A DNA stretch of 20,768 nt from a virus. The notes under the pieces were generated by a model, which saw only the letters and a program-made list of their open reading frames with translations, did no database searches and had not been told where the DNA came from. The first letter of the stretch is position 1; every line of letters starts with the position of its first letter. The DNA lies in the IMG/VR virus record IMGVR_UViG_3300010300_000154, positions 1 to 20,768 of that record, one strand, 5' to 3'. Made by a program: the position numbers and the translations under genes. This document shows, piece by piece, positions 1 through 9,400 of this stretch.

Positions 1-198
1 GGGAAGCCCTGTGGCAGACAAAAGGGAGAAAAGCGAGGGACACCATACTGTCGGCCATCGAAGCGTGTAAGCGAAAGAACCCCTGTTACTGCTGGCGAGA
101 TGACCTCCGCACAAAAGCGAAGCCGAGTCGCCGAAAAAAAGAAACTTGGACAACCAGCAGGTAAACCAAAGCGTGTCAAACCAGTTAAACGGAAATAA
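1..198 (+). CDS. Lys/Arg-rich small phage protein, 5' end cut by window
   Basis: Frame 1 is open from the first base to a TAA at 196-198 and gives 65 residues of the C-terminal part; the start lies outside the window. The product is very basic. It carries the segment GTPYCRPSKRV (residues 14-24), then VTAGEMTSAQKR, and a lysine-rich tail ending KRVKPVKRK. There are two cysteines (residues 4 and 17). Proteins of this style are familiar next to tail genes in marine podoviruses, but no function is established. The next gene starts 2 bases after the stop, so the two are probably co-transcribed. A nucleic-acid-binding or virion-packaged role is inference from charge only. Confidence 0.6.
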   Translation, partial: GKPCGRQKGEKRGTPYCRPSKRVSERTPVTAGEMTSAQKRSRVAEKKKLGQPAGKPKRVKPVKRK

Positions 199-200
199 CA

Positions 201-446
201 ATGGCAGATAAATCCAAGATGAAGTGCAACGTGCCACGCCGTGAAGTCCAGGGCGGGAAGAAATTCGTTGTGAAGGCTTGCCAAGGTGGCAAGGAAAAGA
301 TTGTGCGGTTCGGCGATGCGAACATGACAATCAAGAAGAATCGTCCAGCCCGGAAGAAAAGCTACTGCGCTCGGAGCGGTGGTATCAAGGGTAAGTCCAA
401 TAAACTTTCAGCAAATTACTGGAGCCGTAGAGCCTGGAATTGCTAA
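201..446 (+). CDS. Conserved small basic phage protein
   Basis: This 81-residue, highly basic protein starts MADKSKMKCN and contains the phrases KKFVVKACQGGKEKIVRFGD (residues 20-39) and KKSYCARSGG. It ends in an aromatic tail (ANYWSRRAWNC). I recognise the N-terminal pattern as a family that recurs beside structural genes of marine podoviruses. Its function is unknown. The ATG is preceded by a weak GGAAA at about 8 bases. The gene follows the previous stop by 2 bases and the next gene by 38 bases. Three cysteines could bind metal, but no classic zinc-finger spacing is visible. Confidence 0.7.
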   Translation: MADKSKMKCNVPRREVQGGKKFVVKACQGGKEKIVRFGDANMTIKKNRPARKKSYCARSGGIKGKSNKLSANYWSRRAWNC

Positions 447-470
447 AATCAAAAAATATTAAAAACCCAA

Positions 471-476
471 AAGGAG
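471..476 (+). promoter_or_regulatory. Shine-Dalgarno site AAGGAG
   Basis: AAGGAG lies 8 bases before the ATG at 485. It is the strongest ribosome-binding site in the window and fixes the start of the following gene at 485 rather than at the upstream in-frame TTG at 440. Confidence 0.8.
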
Positions 477-484
477 ATATAATC

Positions 485-1039
485 ATGCCCCAGAAAACAA
501 GAGGAGGAGGAAGACGCACAGCCTATGGCGGTGAGTACACTTCCGCAGAACAGAAGAGACAACTCGCTAATCAAAAGCGAAATGAGCAGCGCCGCCGCCA
601 GACCAAGGCTCAACAGCAAGCAGCTAAAGCACCCAATGCTCCAAAAGCCGTAACGAGCGCCAAGAGTACCGCCCGCAAGGTGCTAAAGGCTGGACGATTC
701 TTAGGTAGCCGTGCCAATATATTGGCTCCCGTAATTGGTGCAGCAGGCGAAATCGCCATGCGCCAGTTCGTTGACCCGGTTATTGCTCGTAAAAAGGAAT
801 CCGCTGGCGAGAGACTTCGCAAAGAAGCGGAGGCTATCGATGCTGAGTTCGCCAAGGTTCGTGCAGCAAAGCCACCAAAGGCTGACCCCCAGAAAACACC
901 ACGTGCTGAAATTAGCATGGACATGGGTGAATTTCCAGTTACAGCCAAAGGGGTACGGTATAAAGATGTACGCCGTGGACGAGCTACTGCCATGCAGGAA
1001 ATGAAAGCTCGCCGCGCTCGTGCTAAGAAGAAAAAATAA
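485..1039 (+). CDS. Basic alanine/lysine-rich protein, probable virion component
   Basis: This gene encodes 184 residues from the ATG with the good AAGGAG site. The product is rich in Arg, Lys, Ala and Gln: a Gly/Arg N-terminus (TRGGGRRTAYGG), an Ala/Gln/Lys helix-prone stretch, a short hydrophobic segment near residues 78-95 (NILAPVIGAAGEIAMRQF), and a basic tail ending RRARAKKKK. The hydrophobic piece is too short and mixed to call a transmembrane helix with confidence. It sits directly before the tail protein; the next ATG follows its stop with no gap. I do not recognise the family. A DNA-associated internal or scaffolding-type virion protein is a guess from composition and position. Confidence 0.65.
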   Translation: MPQKTRGGGRRTAYGGEYTSAEQKRQLANQKRNEQRRRQTKAQQQAAKAPNAPKAVTSAKSTARKVLKAGRFLGSRANILAPVIGAAGEIAMRQFVDPVIARKKESAGERLRKEAEAIDAEFAKVRAAKPPKADPQKTPRAEISMDMGEFPVTAKGVRYKDVRRGRATAMQEMKARRARAKKKK

Positions 1040-3220
1040 ATGCCGGAATATCGTGCATATGGTGGACTTGATGACCGAATCTCCAAAGCTGGGGATGTCG
1101 GTTTTGCTGGATTCAATAACCGCCTTCGCCCTGACCAGCTTCAGCCAGGATTGCTTTCTGATGCCCAAAACATCAGAGTAGACCGAAACGGCGAAGCTCA
1201 AGTACGAAAGGGCGTAGAGCTAGTGGTTGCACCTCTGGCCGTTGGTGCTGATGCGTTGACACTTCCGTTCACCCTAGTTGCCGATGACTCAAGCGTTACT
1301 GTTACACAGACCGCAGGAGACCTTGTCATTACGAATGTAACAGCTACTGACTACCCAAGTTCGGGTACAATCAATCTCAGCGGTGTTACCGGTATTACCC
1401 CTGACCCCAACGGTAATCGTCCGTTCACAAAAGATAGTAGCACCCAGATAACAATATCTGACCAGACTTACAGCGGTACGGCCGGTGGAACAGCCACCGT
1501 CAAGTTCGGTATTCTTGCTGATGATGCAGTCAACGCTATCTACGGCTCATGCGGATTCTCTGACCCGAATGCTGCTGCTAGTCAGTACATTATTATTGCA
1601 TCAAACTCAAAGGGTATTGCAATCAATATAAACACAGGTGCTACAACCGATATTACTTACCCTGCTGGGGTAACCGTAAGTGCAAGCGTTGATATGATTC
1701 AGGCTTTCAACAAGGTGTTCATCTTCCGAAACGGAGAGACAGCCCTTGAGTGGGATGGTTCCTTTTCTGGGTCACCTGCATTTACCAAGGTGGAAAGCGG
1801 GACTTACAGCCAGCCAAAGCAACTTACACCTACACGTGTTGACATAACTGACGGTAAGGCAACTGCGACCTTTGCTAACCTTGCCGCAATGAATGGACTT
1901 GATGTGGGCGAAAAGTTCATTGTTGAGTCCGTAGGAAGTCCAGCTACGTTTACGATAGGTACTGAGTACATTGTGGCTGCTCGTGATGATGTTGCGTTCA
2001 CGGTTGATTTCTTTGTCCAGTTAGCAAATGCCAGCAATGTTTCTGGTGTAATTTTCCAACAGCACGTATCCGTTGGTCTAGGATTTACCCATATGCCAGC
2101 ACCGCCGTTTGCTATCTACCACCAGCGTAGACTTGTGATGCCCTATCGATTTACCGTGGACGCATCAGCCGACAGCTTTACTTCTCGTGGTATATTGGAC
2201 GAAGTAATAGCATCCGACATTCTGGACAGCGATACTTATGACCAGATTTTTGCGCAGTACCGCTTCAACGCTGGTACGGCTGACTTCGTGGTTGGGCTAC
2301 AATCCTTTGCCGAGGACAGACTGCTGGTATTTAACCGCAACAGTATTCACTTGGTTGAGAATACTACCAACCTCCAAGCCGCAAGTACACGTGTCCTTAC
2401 CAATGAGGTCGGCTGCGTGGCTCGTAAGTCAATCGTACAGGTTGGCAATCAGGTTCTTTTCCTTTCGGACAATGGCGTATATGGTACACAGTTCTTGGAT
2501 GAGTACAACCTTCGTGGTACTGAAACACCATTGAGTGAACCCATTAATGAAACAATCAAGCGGATAAACAAGAACGCTTGGGAAAACTCAGTAGCTACTT
2601 ACTTTGACAATAGGTATTTCATTGCGGTTCCTCTGGACTCAGCGACCGAGAACAATGCAATCCTAGTTTACAACTTCCTCACAAAGCAATGGGAATCCGT
2701 TGACCAAGTGAACGATGCCAACTTCCACAGCACCAATTTGATTGTTGTGGGTGACGGCGATGACCGAGCGGTTTACGTAGTAAATGATATCGGTGGCGTT
2801 CACCGCCTTGAAAAGCGGGTTGACGGGGTTGACCGTGTTATTACACAGATTGGTGGAAGCCAGCAGAACCTCAATGTTCCGGGTTCTATCACTACCCGGC
2901 AGTACACGCTGGGAACCCTTGAGCGTAAACGCTGGAAGGAATTCGATATTCACGTTCAGTCAAGTGAGGACAATACCTCCGACTTTGATATATCTGTCGA
3001 AACAGAGAACCCTGATGCTACATTATCCTTGGGTACTCTTGCTGACTTTAATGGTGGAGCATTGGCAATCAATGAAGATGTTTCCATCCGTGGTAGAATA
3101 GGGAATCGCCGTGGATACGGTATACAATTTACAATCAACAATACAAGCGGAAGACCTCGTATTCGTGCTATCGATACTGATGGCTCGGTGTCATTCCGTT
3201 CAACAGAAAAGGCTATATAA
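1040..3220 (+). CDS. Tail tube / stabilisation-type structural protein
   Basis: This 726-residue protein is rich in Thr, Asn, Asp, Val and Gly with few lysines, typical of a beta-rich virion protein. Residues about 23-60 carry a pattern (GFNNRLRPDQLQPGLLSDA, then N-I-R-V-D and RKG) seen at the start of podovirus tail tubular B or P22 gp10-like stabilisation proteins. Around residues 518-556 the phrase DNRYFIAVPLDSATENNAI, followed by V-Y-N-F and W-E-S-V, is also characteristic of this group and suggests propeller-like blades. It probably forms the lower tail tube or nozzle. The ATG directly follows the previous TAA, and the next gene's ATG directly follows this stop. The broad assignment is fairly safe; the exact T7/P22 equivalent is not. 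Confidence 0.7.
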   Translation: MPEYRAYGGLDDRISKAGDVGFAGFNNRLRPDQLQPGLLSDAQNIRVDRNGEAQVRKGVELVVAPLAVGADALTLPFTLVADDSSVTVTQTAGDLVITNVTATDYPSSGTINLSGVTGITPDPNGNRPFTKDSSTQITISDQTYSGTAGGTATVKFGILADDAVNAIYGSCGFSDPNAAASQYIIIASNSKGIAININTGATTDITYPAGVTVSASVDMIQAFNKVFIFRNGETALEWDGSFSGSPAFTKVESGTYSQPKQLTPTRVDITDGKATATFANLAAMNGLDVGEKFIVESVGSPATFTIGTEYIVAARDDVAFTVDFFVQLANASNVSGVIFQQHVSVGLGFTHMPAPPFAIYHQRRLVMPYRFTVDASADSFTSRGILDEVIASDILDSDTYDQIFAQYRFNAGTADFVVGLQSFAEDRLLVFNRNSIHLVENTTNLQAASTRVLTNEVGCVARKSIVQVGNQVLFLSDNGVYGTQFLDEYNLRGTETPLSEPINETIKRINKNAWENSVATYFDNRYFIAVPLDSATENNAILVYNFLTKQWESVDQVNDANFHSTNLIVVGDGDDRAVYVVNDIGGVHRLEKRVDGVDRVITQIGGSQQNLNVPGSITTRQYTLGTLERKRWKEFDIHVQSSEDNTSDFDISVETENPDATLSLGTLADFNGGALAINEDVSIRGRIGNRRGYGIQFTINNTSGRPRIRAIDTDGSVSFRSTEKAI

Positions 3221-4099
3221 ATGGCAGTATTATCCAAAGGAACAACATTTGCAACAGGCGAACAGGTTACAGCTACCAAGCTGAATAACCTCGTTGACAG
3301 TTCAACCTTCGCTTCTGGAGCGGTTGACAACGTAAGCACACAGCTTTCTAGCGGTGCTATCATCGTCAAGGACGGCGGTATATCTACCGCAAAGATTGTC
3401 GACAGCAATGTAACGACAGCAAAAATTGCTGATAGTAATGTCACAAAGGCCAAGATTGAAAACCTAGCTGACTACAAGGTTCTGGGTAATGTAAGCGGAG
3501 GTGCGGCAGCACCCGCTGAGGTGGCTATTTTGGATGAGGATGATATGACCTCTGATAGTGCGACCGCCTTGGCTACTCAGCAAAGCATCAAGGCTTATGT
3601 AGATTTGTACAAGCCAAACGTAGCACTAGCATCAAAGTTAGATACTCAGGTAACGGCTTCGGGCGAAAATGTGTGGAACGAAGTTACTGGATTGAACCCA
3701 TCTTTAACAACTCGTGTGTCAGGTTCGAGCTTTCGTGTGTCCGCATCAATGTCATGGTGTGCTACTAGCCAAGGGTACGGGGTTGCGTGGAAGGTAATGT
3801 ATAGCCTCAATGGTGGCTCCTATACGGATTTTTCCCTGCCAACAAGTCCAGGCAATAAGGTTGCGGTTCACGCGGTTGGTTTTGATGGTGACGTTGGTAG
3901 CTGGCTGGACAAAAATACATTTGATGTATTCCTTACTGGATTGAGTTATAGTGCTGGCGATACCGTTGCCTTCAAGATATACACGCAGCAAGTTGCTGGG
4001 ACAGGAAGTGTTTATATCAATAGAGCAGAGGTGGAGGTGGACAATAATGATTACGTAAGGGGTATTAGTACCCTCCAAGCTGAAGAAATTTACGCATGA
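3221..4099 (+). CDS. Short tail fibre / appendage-like protein
   Basis: This gene encodes 292 residues. The N-terminus (MAVLSKGTTFATGEQVTATK, then LNNLVD) is a form I associate with small tail-fibre proteins of marine phages and is probably the virion anchor. Residues 54-83 are three decapeptide repeats with the core TAKI-x-D-S-N. Residues 117-127 (LATQQSIKAYV) match a phrase common in phage fibre proteins. The C-terminal half (about 150-275) is Ser/Gly/Thr/Val-rich and looks like a beta-sandwich that could contact the receptor. No catalytic motif is seen. The stop overlaps the next start (ATGA). Receptor binding is inferred from layout and position. Confidence 0.65.
   Translation: MAVLSKGTTFATGEQVTATKLNNLVDSSTFASGAVDNVSTQLSSGAIIVKDGGISTAKIVDSNVTTAKIADSNVTKAKIENLADYKVLGNVSGGAAAPAEVAILDEDDMTSDSATALATQQSIKAYVDLYKPNVALASKLDTQVTASGENVWNEVTGLNPSLTTRVSGSSFRVSASMSWCATSQGYGVAWKVMYSLNGGSYTDFSLPTSPGNKVAVHAVGFDGDVGSWLDKNTFDVFLTGLSYSAGDTVAFKIYTQQVAGTGSVYINRAEVEVDNNDYVRGISTLQAEEIYA
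3380..3469 (+). repeat. Three decapeptide-coding repeats in the fibre gene
   Basis: Residues 54-63, 64-73 and 74-83 of the fibre-like protein align as ISTAKIVDSN, VTTAKIADSN and VTKAKIENLA. The repeats are diverged at the DNA level, so they are old rather than a recent slippage product. Such short repeats usually form a fibrous trimer shaft. Confidence 0.75.
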
Positions 4100-4596
4100 T
4101 TGAAGTAGATAATCCAGTCCTAAACTCAGCCGTAGCTGCCCTCAAGTCAGGGAAGCAACCGCACTTCAATGCCTATGTGAACAGCATTGTTGATTACTGC
4201 ATTGAGAATGAGAACGGAAAAGTATTCCAAGACTGGGACAGGGATACGCTTGAGCAACTAGTTGCTTACCACCAAGCCAAGGGTACATTGATTGCGTTGG
4301 CTGATGATGAATCAAAGATACAGGGAGTATTCATGTGGTACAACTGCGACTCAGATGACCAATGGAGCTTTGTGTACAACTGGGACAAGGACAAACCAAA
4401 TGGTGATGCCATCTTCATGGCGTTCTTGTTTGCATCTAGCAAGTCTGCGTGGAAGCAAATGCTTCTTAAATTTATTGAACGAGAGCCGGATTGCCTTTGT
4501 AAGAAACTCTTAGGGGTTCGTGAAAGAAAAGGTTTCCCGACTCGTGTTGAATACACAACAAAAGTATTTTCAAAAATCTTAAAAGCAAAGGAATAA
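4096..4596 (+). CDS. Hypothetical protein in tail cluster, faintly GNAT-like
   Basis: This gene encodes 166 residues and is coupled to the fibre gene by a 4-base ATGA overlap. The middle (residues 63-85, beginning TLIALADD and reaching GVFMWYNC) could be the beta strands of a GNAT fold. Residues 92-123 (VYNWDKDKPNGDAIFMAFLF and on) could be the strand-helix after it. No convincing acetyl-CoA pyrophosphate loop (Q/R-x-x-G-x-G/A) is seen, so the enzyme call is weak. The protein has a few cysteines and is not basic like its neighbours. Being between the fibre and internal virion proteins, it could instead be a chaperone or a minor virion part. Confidence 0.6.
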   Translation: MIEVDNPVLNSAVAALKSGKQPHFNAYVNSIVDYCIENENGKVFQDWDRDTLEQLVAYHQAKGTLIALADDESKIQGVFMWYNCDSDDQWSFVYNWDKDKPNGDAIFMAFLFASSKSAWKQMLLKFIEREPDCLCKKLLGVRERKGFPTRVEYTTKVFSKILKAKE

Positions 4597-4597
4597 A

Positions 4598-5701
4598 ATG
4601 GGAGGAAAAGGAAAAGCACCACCACCGATTGACCCAGGTCAAGCAATGGGTGAGTATTTGTTTGGTCAGGACTTTAGGAGTTTTGGGGGCGTAACTGACC
4701 CTAGACTTCAAGAGCGTATCATTGGTGCGGAAGAACAGTTCCGTCCCCGGTATGCCGCCCTTGAGTTGCAGGACATTGGTACGTTTGCTCGTGGACTAGA
4801 GGCTGGAGAAGTTGCTGACCCTCGATTTACTGCTGCACAGGAGCGCGTCAGCGAGCTACAAGCACAACTTGCCCAGACCCCAGAGACTATTACTACTACT
4901 CAACCTGGCGGATTTCGGAGGGCAGGGAGGGAGGTAACAGAAGCCAACCCTGAATACGCAAGGCTTCAAGCCGAGATTGCCTCACAGCAACAGACCCTAG
5001 AGGGTCTATCTCCCACCATGATGCGTGAGGCTACCCCTGGTGTGTTTGACTTACTTGAGGAGCAAGCTCGCCGTGCATCAGAACTCCAACGTGAACAGCT
5101 ACAGCTTCAGCGTGAGGCTGATGTAGGTGCTATCCAAGAGTTCGCCCCGCAGGTTGTCTCTGCTTACCGTGCCGCTGACCCACGTAGTGCCGCCCTAGCT
5201 GATGCTGCTCAAGCACAAGCCATGAGGCTTTTTGGCGAGGCTGAGGGTCCACTATCCCCGGAACGCCGTAGAATGGCAGAGCAGGCTGCTCGTGCCGGTT
5301 CTTTGGCTCGTGGTCGTATCGGTGATGAAAGCTCTATAGCGGCTGAGTTACTTGGTCGTGAGCAGTTCAAGGCTGGTCTCCGCCAAGAGGCGAGACAAGC
5401 TGGTGCTGGTGCATTCGGACAACAACGTGCGATAGCGGGTGACATTGGTATGACCCTTCTTGGCCGTCCTTCTCAAGCTATTCAGCTTGGAGGTCAGACA
5501 CTAGGACAGGCTACCGGGCTTGCTGCTGGACCGATGGGTCCGCAACTATTTGACCCCAACGTAGGTATTAACCTTGCCCTTCAACAACGAGGGCAGGATA
5601 TTCAGTTCCAAGGTGCTAAGGCTCAAGCTCGTGGTGCTTTGATTGGTGGTCTCGCAGGTGGCATCGGAACAGGACTAAGCGGAACAAATTTATTTGGATA
5701 A
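4598..5701 (+). CDS. Probable internal virion (ejection) protein
   Basis: This gene encodes 367 residues starting MGGKGKAPPPIDPGQAMGEY. Residues about 75-185 are rich in Gln, Glu, Arg, Ala and Leu with heptad-like spacing and are probably coiled coil. Residues 190-280 are an Ala/Arg-rich helical region. The C-terminus (GGLAGGIGTGLSGTNLFG) is a glycine-zipper-like hydrophobic tail of the kind found in ejected core proteins that insert in the cell envelope. AAGGA sits 5 bases before the ATG. It is followed after 6 bases by another probable internal protein and then by the giant protein, matching the gp14/gp15/gp16 order of T7-like phages. There is no sequence motif that proves the role. Confidence 0.6.
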   Translation: MGGKGKAPPPIDPGQAMGEYLFGQDFRSFGGVTDPRLQERIIGAEEQFRPRYAALELQDIGTFARGLEAGEVADPRFTAAQERVSELQAQLAQTPETITTTQPGGFRRAGREVTEANPEYARLQAEIASQQQTLEGLSPTMMREATPGVFDLLEEQARRASELQREQLQLQREADVGAIQEFAPQVVSAYRAADPRSAALADAAQAQAMRLFGEAEGPLSPERRRMAEQAARAGSLARGRIGDESSIAAELLGREQFKAGLRQEARQAGAGAFGQQRAIAGDIGMTLLGRPSQAIQLGGQTLGQATGLAAGPMGPQLFDPNVGINLALQQRGQDIQFQGAKAQARGALIGGLAGGIGTGLSGTNLFG

Positions 5702-5707
5702 TCAATT

Positions 5708-6418
5708 ATGGCATTTCAAACAGGAACACAAGTACGCCCAGAACTGGGCAGAGCAGACGTAAGCGGATTCGCTCGTGGGGGTGAACTGATAGCTGCTGGT
5801 ATCGGGGCTGGCCTTAGGAACTTCATCGAGGGGCAGGAAAAGGTTAAGAAGATTAACAATGCAACGGATGCCCTAACCGAGGGTGTTAAAAGTAACCAAT
5901 ACCTACAGGCTCTTCTGGGTCTTACTGACCAGCAGGTGCAGAGCGATGCCCTTAAACCTGCTGTTAAAAAATTCGTGAAGGGTCTCGGTGCAGACAAGGC
6001 AATGGCTCTTGGCGCACAGCTTAATCTAGCTGTCATAAATAAGATGATTGACCGTGATAAGGTTTCACCCAAGGTGGCGATGGATTTGAAGAAATACTTG
6101 GATGATAAAAAACTTGTAATAGAAGATGGAAGATTGGTATACACGAAGGGGATAAACAAAGTACTTGATAAGGGAGACCCCAGAGTAATAAATCTCATTC
6201 GTGACATTGAAGGTGGCGAACAGCTACTCTATGGATACGAAGGAGGAACGAACATCGATTTAGTGTCTCAAGAGAGTGAAGAAGATAAAAAACCTACTCC
6301 TCCTCCATCCGTACTTAAAGAGATGTTCCCAGAAGATGAGCCATCAATGACGAGAGACTTAACATTTGATATTGGCGTAGCAGGTCCATTCGCTCCCAGG
6401 CAATACCTTGGACTGTAA
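5708..6418 (+). CDS. Hypothetical, probable internal virion protein
   Basis: This gene encodes 236 residues. The N-terminal quarter is Gly/Ala-rich (GFARGGELIAAGIGAGL, residues 20-36). The centre is Lys/Asp/Leu-rich and probably helical. Residues 190-212 are acidic and proline-rich (ESEEDKKPTPPPS), a likely flexible linker before a short C-terminal tail ending APRQYLGL. No known domain was recognised. The position between the coiled-coil protein and the giant protein is the only evidence for a core or ejection role. Confidence 0.5.
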   Translation: MAFQTGTQVRPELGRADVSGFARGGELIAAGIGAGLRNFIEGQEKVKKINNATDALTEGVKSNQYLQALLGLTDQQVQSDALKPAVKKFVKGLGADKAMALGAQLNLAVINKMIDRDKVSPKVAMDLKKYLDDKKLVIEDGRLVYTKGINKVLDKGDPRVINLIRDIEGGEQLLYGYEGGTNIDLVSQESEEDKKPTPPPSVLKEMFPEDEPSMTRDLTFDIGVAGPFAPRQYLGL

Positions 6419-6439
6419 TAATCTTTTGTTAGTCCCGGC

Positions 6440-9400
6440 ATGATTACCAGTACATTTAGAGACAAGGCTTCGGGTGAAACCGTAAGGATAACCCACGATA
6501 AGGATGTATCTTTATCTGTCCTTAAGCAGTTAGCTATGGACAAGGTTATCGATAAGATGCAAACCGAGGATAACTTTGCTATTGATGTAGTCAAAGGCTT
6601 GGGTGCTGGTGGAGTAAAGGCTCTACTGGATTCTGCCGCTGGACTACAGCAAGCCACCGCCATTGCTGGTCGTGGTGTCTACGGCGAAGAGGATGCAATG
6701 ATACAGGCTCTCGGTGAGAACGCCGAAAAGCTACGTGACTTGTCCTCTAAGGTTGATGATGCGATTGGGCTGGATGAGGATTTCCGGTATTCCTTTGCTG
6801 GGCAGGTAGCCCAAGGATTCGGGCAGATGCCAGTACAGATTGCGACCGCCCTTGGCGGTGCTGCTGTTGGTGGTTTAGCGGCTGGACCGGTTGGTGCTGT
6901 TGCTGGTGGTATAGCTGCTGGTGGCGGTTTTGCCGCTGGACAGATGCAAACGGAGGCTGTTCGTGATGCGGAGCAAACACTCGGAAAGAAGTACGCTGAA
7001 TTTACTGACCTAGAAAAGCAACAGACAGCGATGTCGTCCCTCACGTACATGACCGTTGGTGGTCTCATGGAGTACGCCGCTGTTACCAAAGTTATCCCAA
7101 AGCCTCTTCGCTCTAAGCTATTGCGGTTTGCGTCCGGTAAGGAAAGACTCCCTGCTGGTGAGGTGAATAAAGCGATTCGCTCTTTGAAGCGTGACGCTGC
7201 TGAGGGTGCGCTTTTCGAGGGCATGACTGAGGCTGCCCAAGGTCAACTTCTAGACGGACTAGCTAGGGCTACGTTTGACGATGAGCGTGAACTAATGTCG
7301 CTCAATGTCCTAGCACAACGTGCAAATGAGTTCGCAGTTGGTGCTATCGTTGGTGGTGGTACGACCACGGCTATCCGTGCCGGTCAGAACATTGTCGGCG
7401 GTCAGCCGATTACCGGACTCAAGGAAACCAAGGAAGTTGACGAGGCTACAAGACAAGGACTCCAGAAGTTCAATGTTACCGTCAACCGCACAATGCCAAA
7501 CGGTGAGGTCAAGGAGGAGAGCCATATCATGGCTGCTCCGAATATCGAGGCTGCTACCGAAGAGGCTAATAGAATTTACAAGTCGGACGATACTGTCGTC
7601 AACCAGACAATCAAGGTCGAGGATTACAAAGAGCCAGCCGTAGGTGTTACCCCAACCGAGGAGGGGGTTATACTGGAAGAGTCAGACTTCGCTGAACAAC
7701 CAACCGTAGGTGCAGCTCAAGAATTTCAATTTACCGACCAAGACGCAGAACAAGCACTTCCAAGCAAAGAAAGAGCTAAATTTAATCGACATATAACTGA
7801 GCCACTTCAGAGGGGTGCAGTCCGATTGAATTTAAATTCTAAGTTCCAGAAAGAGGGTGTCCCCGGACCGTTATTTGTCCAGACGCTACACCCAATAACC
7901 AAGGACGGAAGACCTCAGTACGGACAGGCTCATAGCTATGGACGTTCCTTTACTCTTCGCAATGCTTCATTCTCGGTCAACCCATTAGCCAAAACACAGA
8001 TTGCATCTGGGGTTTCTAACAAGTTCCCGATGGCAAGTGTAGACGGAGATGTTGTTCAGGGAAGGGATAGCTTGGAGGGAGAAGTTCTTTCTTTTAATCC
8101 ATTCCGAGATGATGCCTTTGTTGACAGTCAAGGTAGAGCCGTCAAAAGCGCAGAAGAGGTTACCGTTTACGGAACGAAGGCATACGCCAGAGGGAAGATT
8201 GAATACATGGACGAAGCCCCAGAGGTTGTCAGTAGGGAGGAGCTTCTTGATTTAGCTAGGACCGGGAGGAAATACATTCACCCCAAGTTCCATCCCAAAG
8301 GGACAACCGTCAAGTTGACCGAGGATGATATCGCAAGAATACAAGCAGAGCCTACCGTAGGTGCGGCTCAGTTGTCAGCGGATGCAATGATTGATGCCGC
8401 TGACCAAGTCATTGATGCACCCATCTCTGTTGAGACAGACCCAGGAGAAGGTGGACGAGTTCGCTCAATAGGAAAGATGTATTTGTTGCCGGAGTCCGAA
8501 GTATTAGACTTCAATGACGACAAGAACATAGCACCTGCCGCAAAACGAATCTCAAAGGTATTAGACCTTTCGTTCAAGCAGTTCCCCAAGTTTTCAAAAT
8601 GGTATTCAAGTCGCCTCAAAATGGCGATGAACATTCTTCAACAACTTGACCCGGACCTCAAGAAACCCCAAGACCAGTTCATGGTTAAGGTTCTTCTAGC
8701 CATTACCTCAAATGGAAATGAGGTTTCACCGCAGACAGAAGAGAGTTATCGTATATACCAATACTGGAAGCAAAATAATTCCATCGCTGTTCCGACTACG
8801 CAAGGAACACGAGTAGGCGCACTACTTAACCATCTTGAACTCGTTGACGATATCATCAAGAAACACGGATGGAAGAAGCTCAAAACCTTTATGGACAAAA
8901 GCGGAACGGTCTCTGACCTCCGCAAGGAGATGGTAAAGACTTTTGGGTACACAACCAAGGAAGCGTCTGATTTAACAGGGGGCGAACTCGTTGCCGAGGT
9001 AGTCCCATTCTCCCTAATGCTCGGTCCCAAACTTGGTAGTTTCTACAACAACCTAAATGGGAACTTTGATACAACTACGATGGACCGTTGGTTCATGCGT
9101 ACGTTTGGGCGAACCCTCGGTCAGCAGTTCTTACGTCAAGACAATACAAAACAAACCAAGAGGTTTCTTGATGCTGCCAACTCAATATTGGCTGACCCAG
9201 GATATGCCAGCATACTAGACCAAAGGATACTTAAGACCCAGGAAACAACGGTACGTGACCTTCTCCCCAAAGGAGACCAAGTCAATTCGTCAGACCTAAA
9301 AAGGCTATCCACTTTCTTTTCCAAGAAGGAAAACAGAGAAATTGACGGTGTTCCTATCAAGGAAAGCGCACCCCTCCTAGATAACCTTCGACTTGCCACT

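Noticed and set aside
610-1201. Long minus-strand and alternative plus-strand frames opposite the basic protein gene
   Set aside because: They overlap a gene with a strong Shine-Dalgarno and virion context, have no ribosome-binding site, and their composition (Ser/Ala/Arg or Phe/Cys-rich) is that of antisense shadows.
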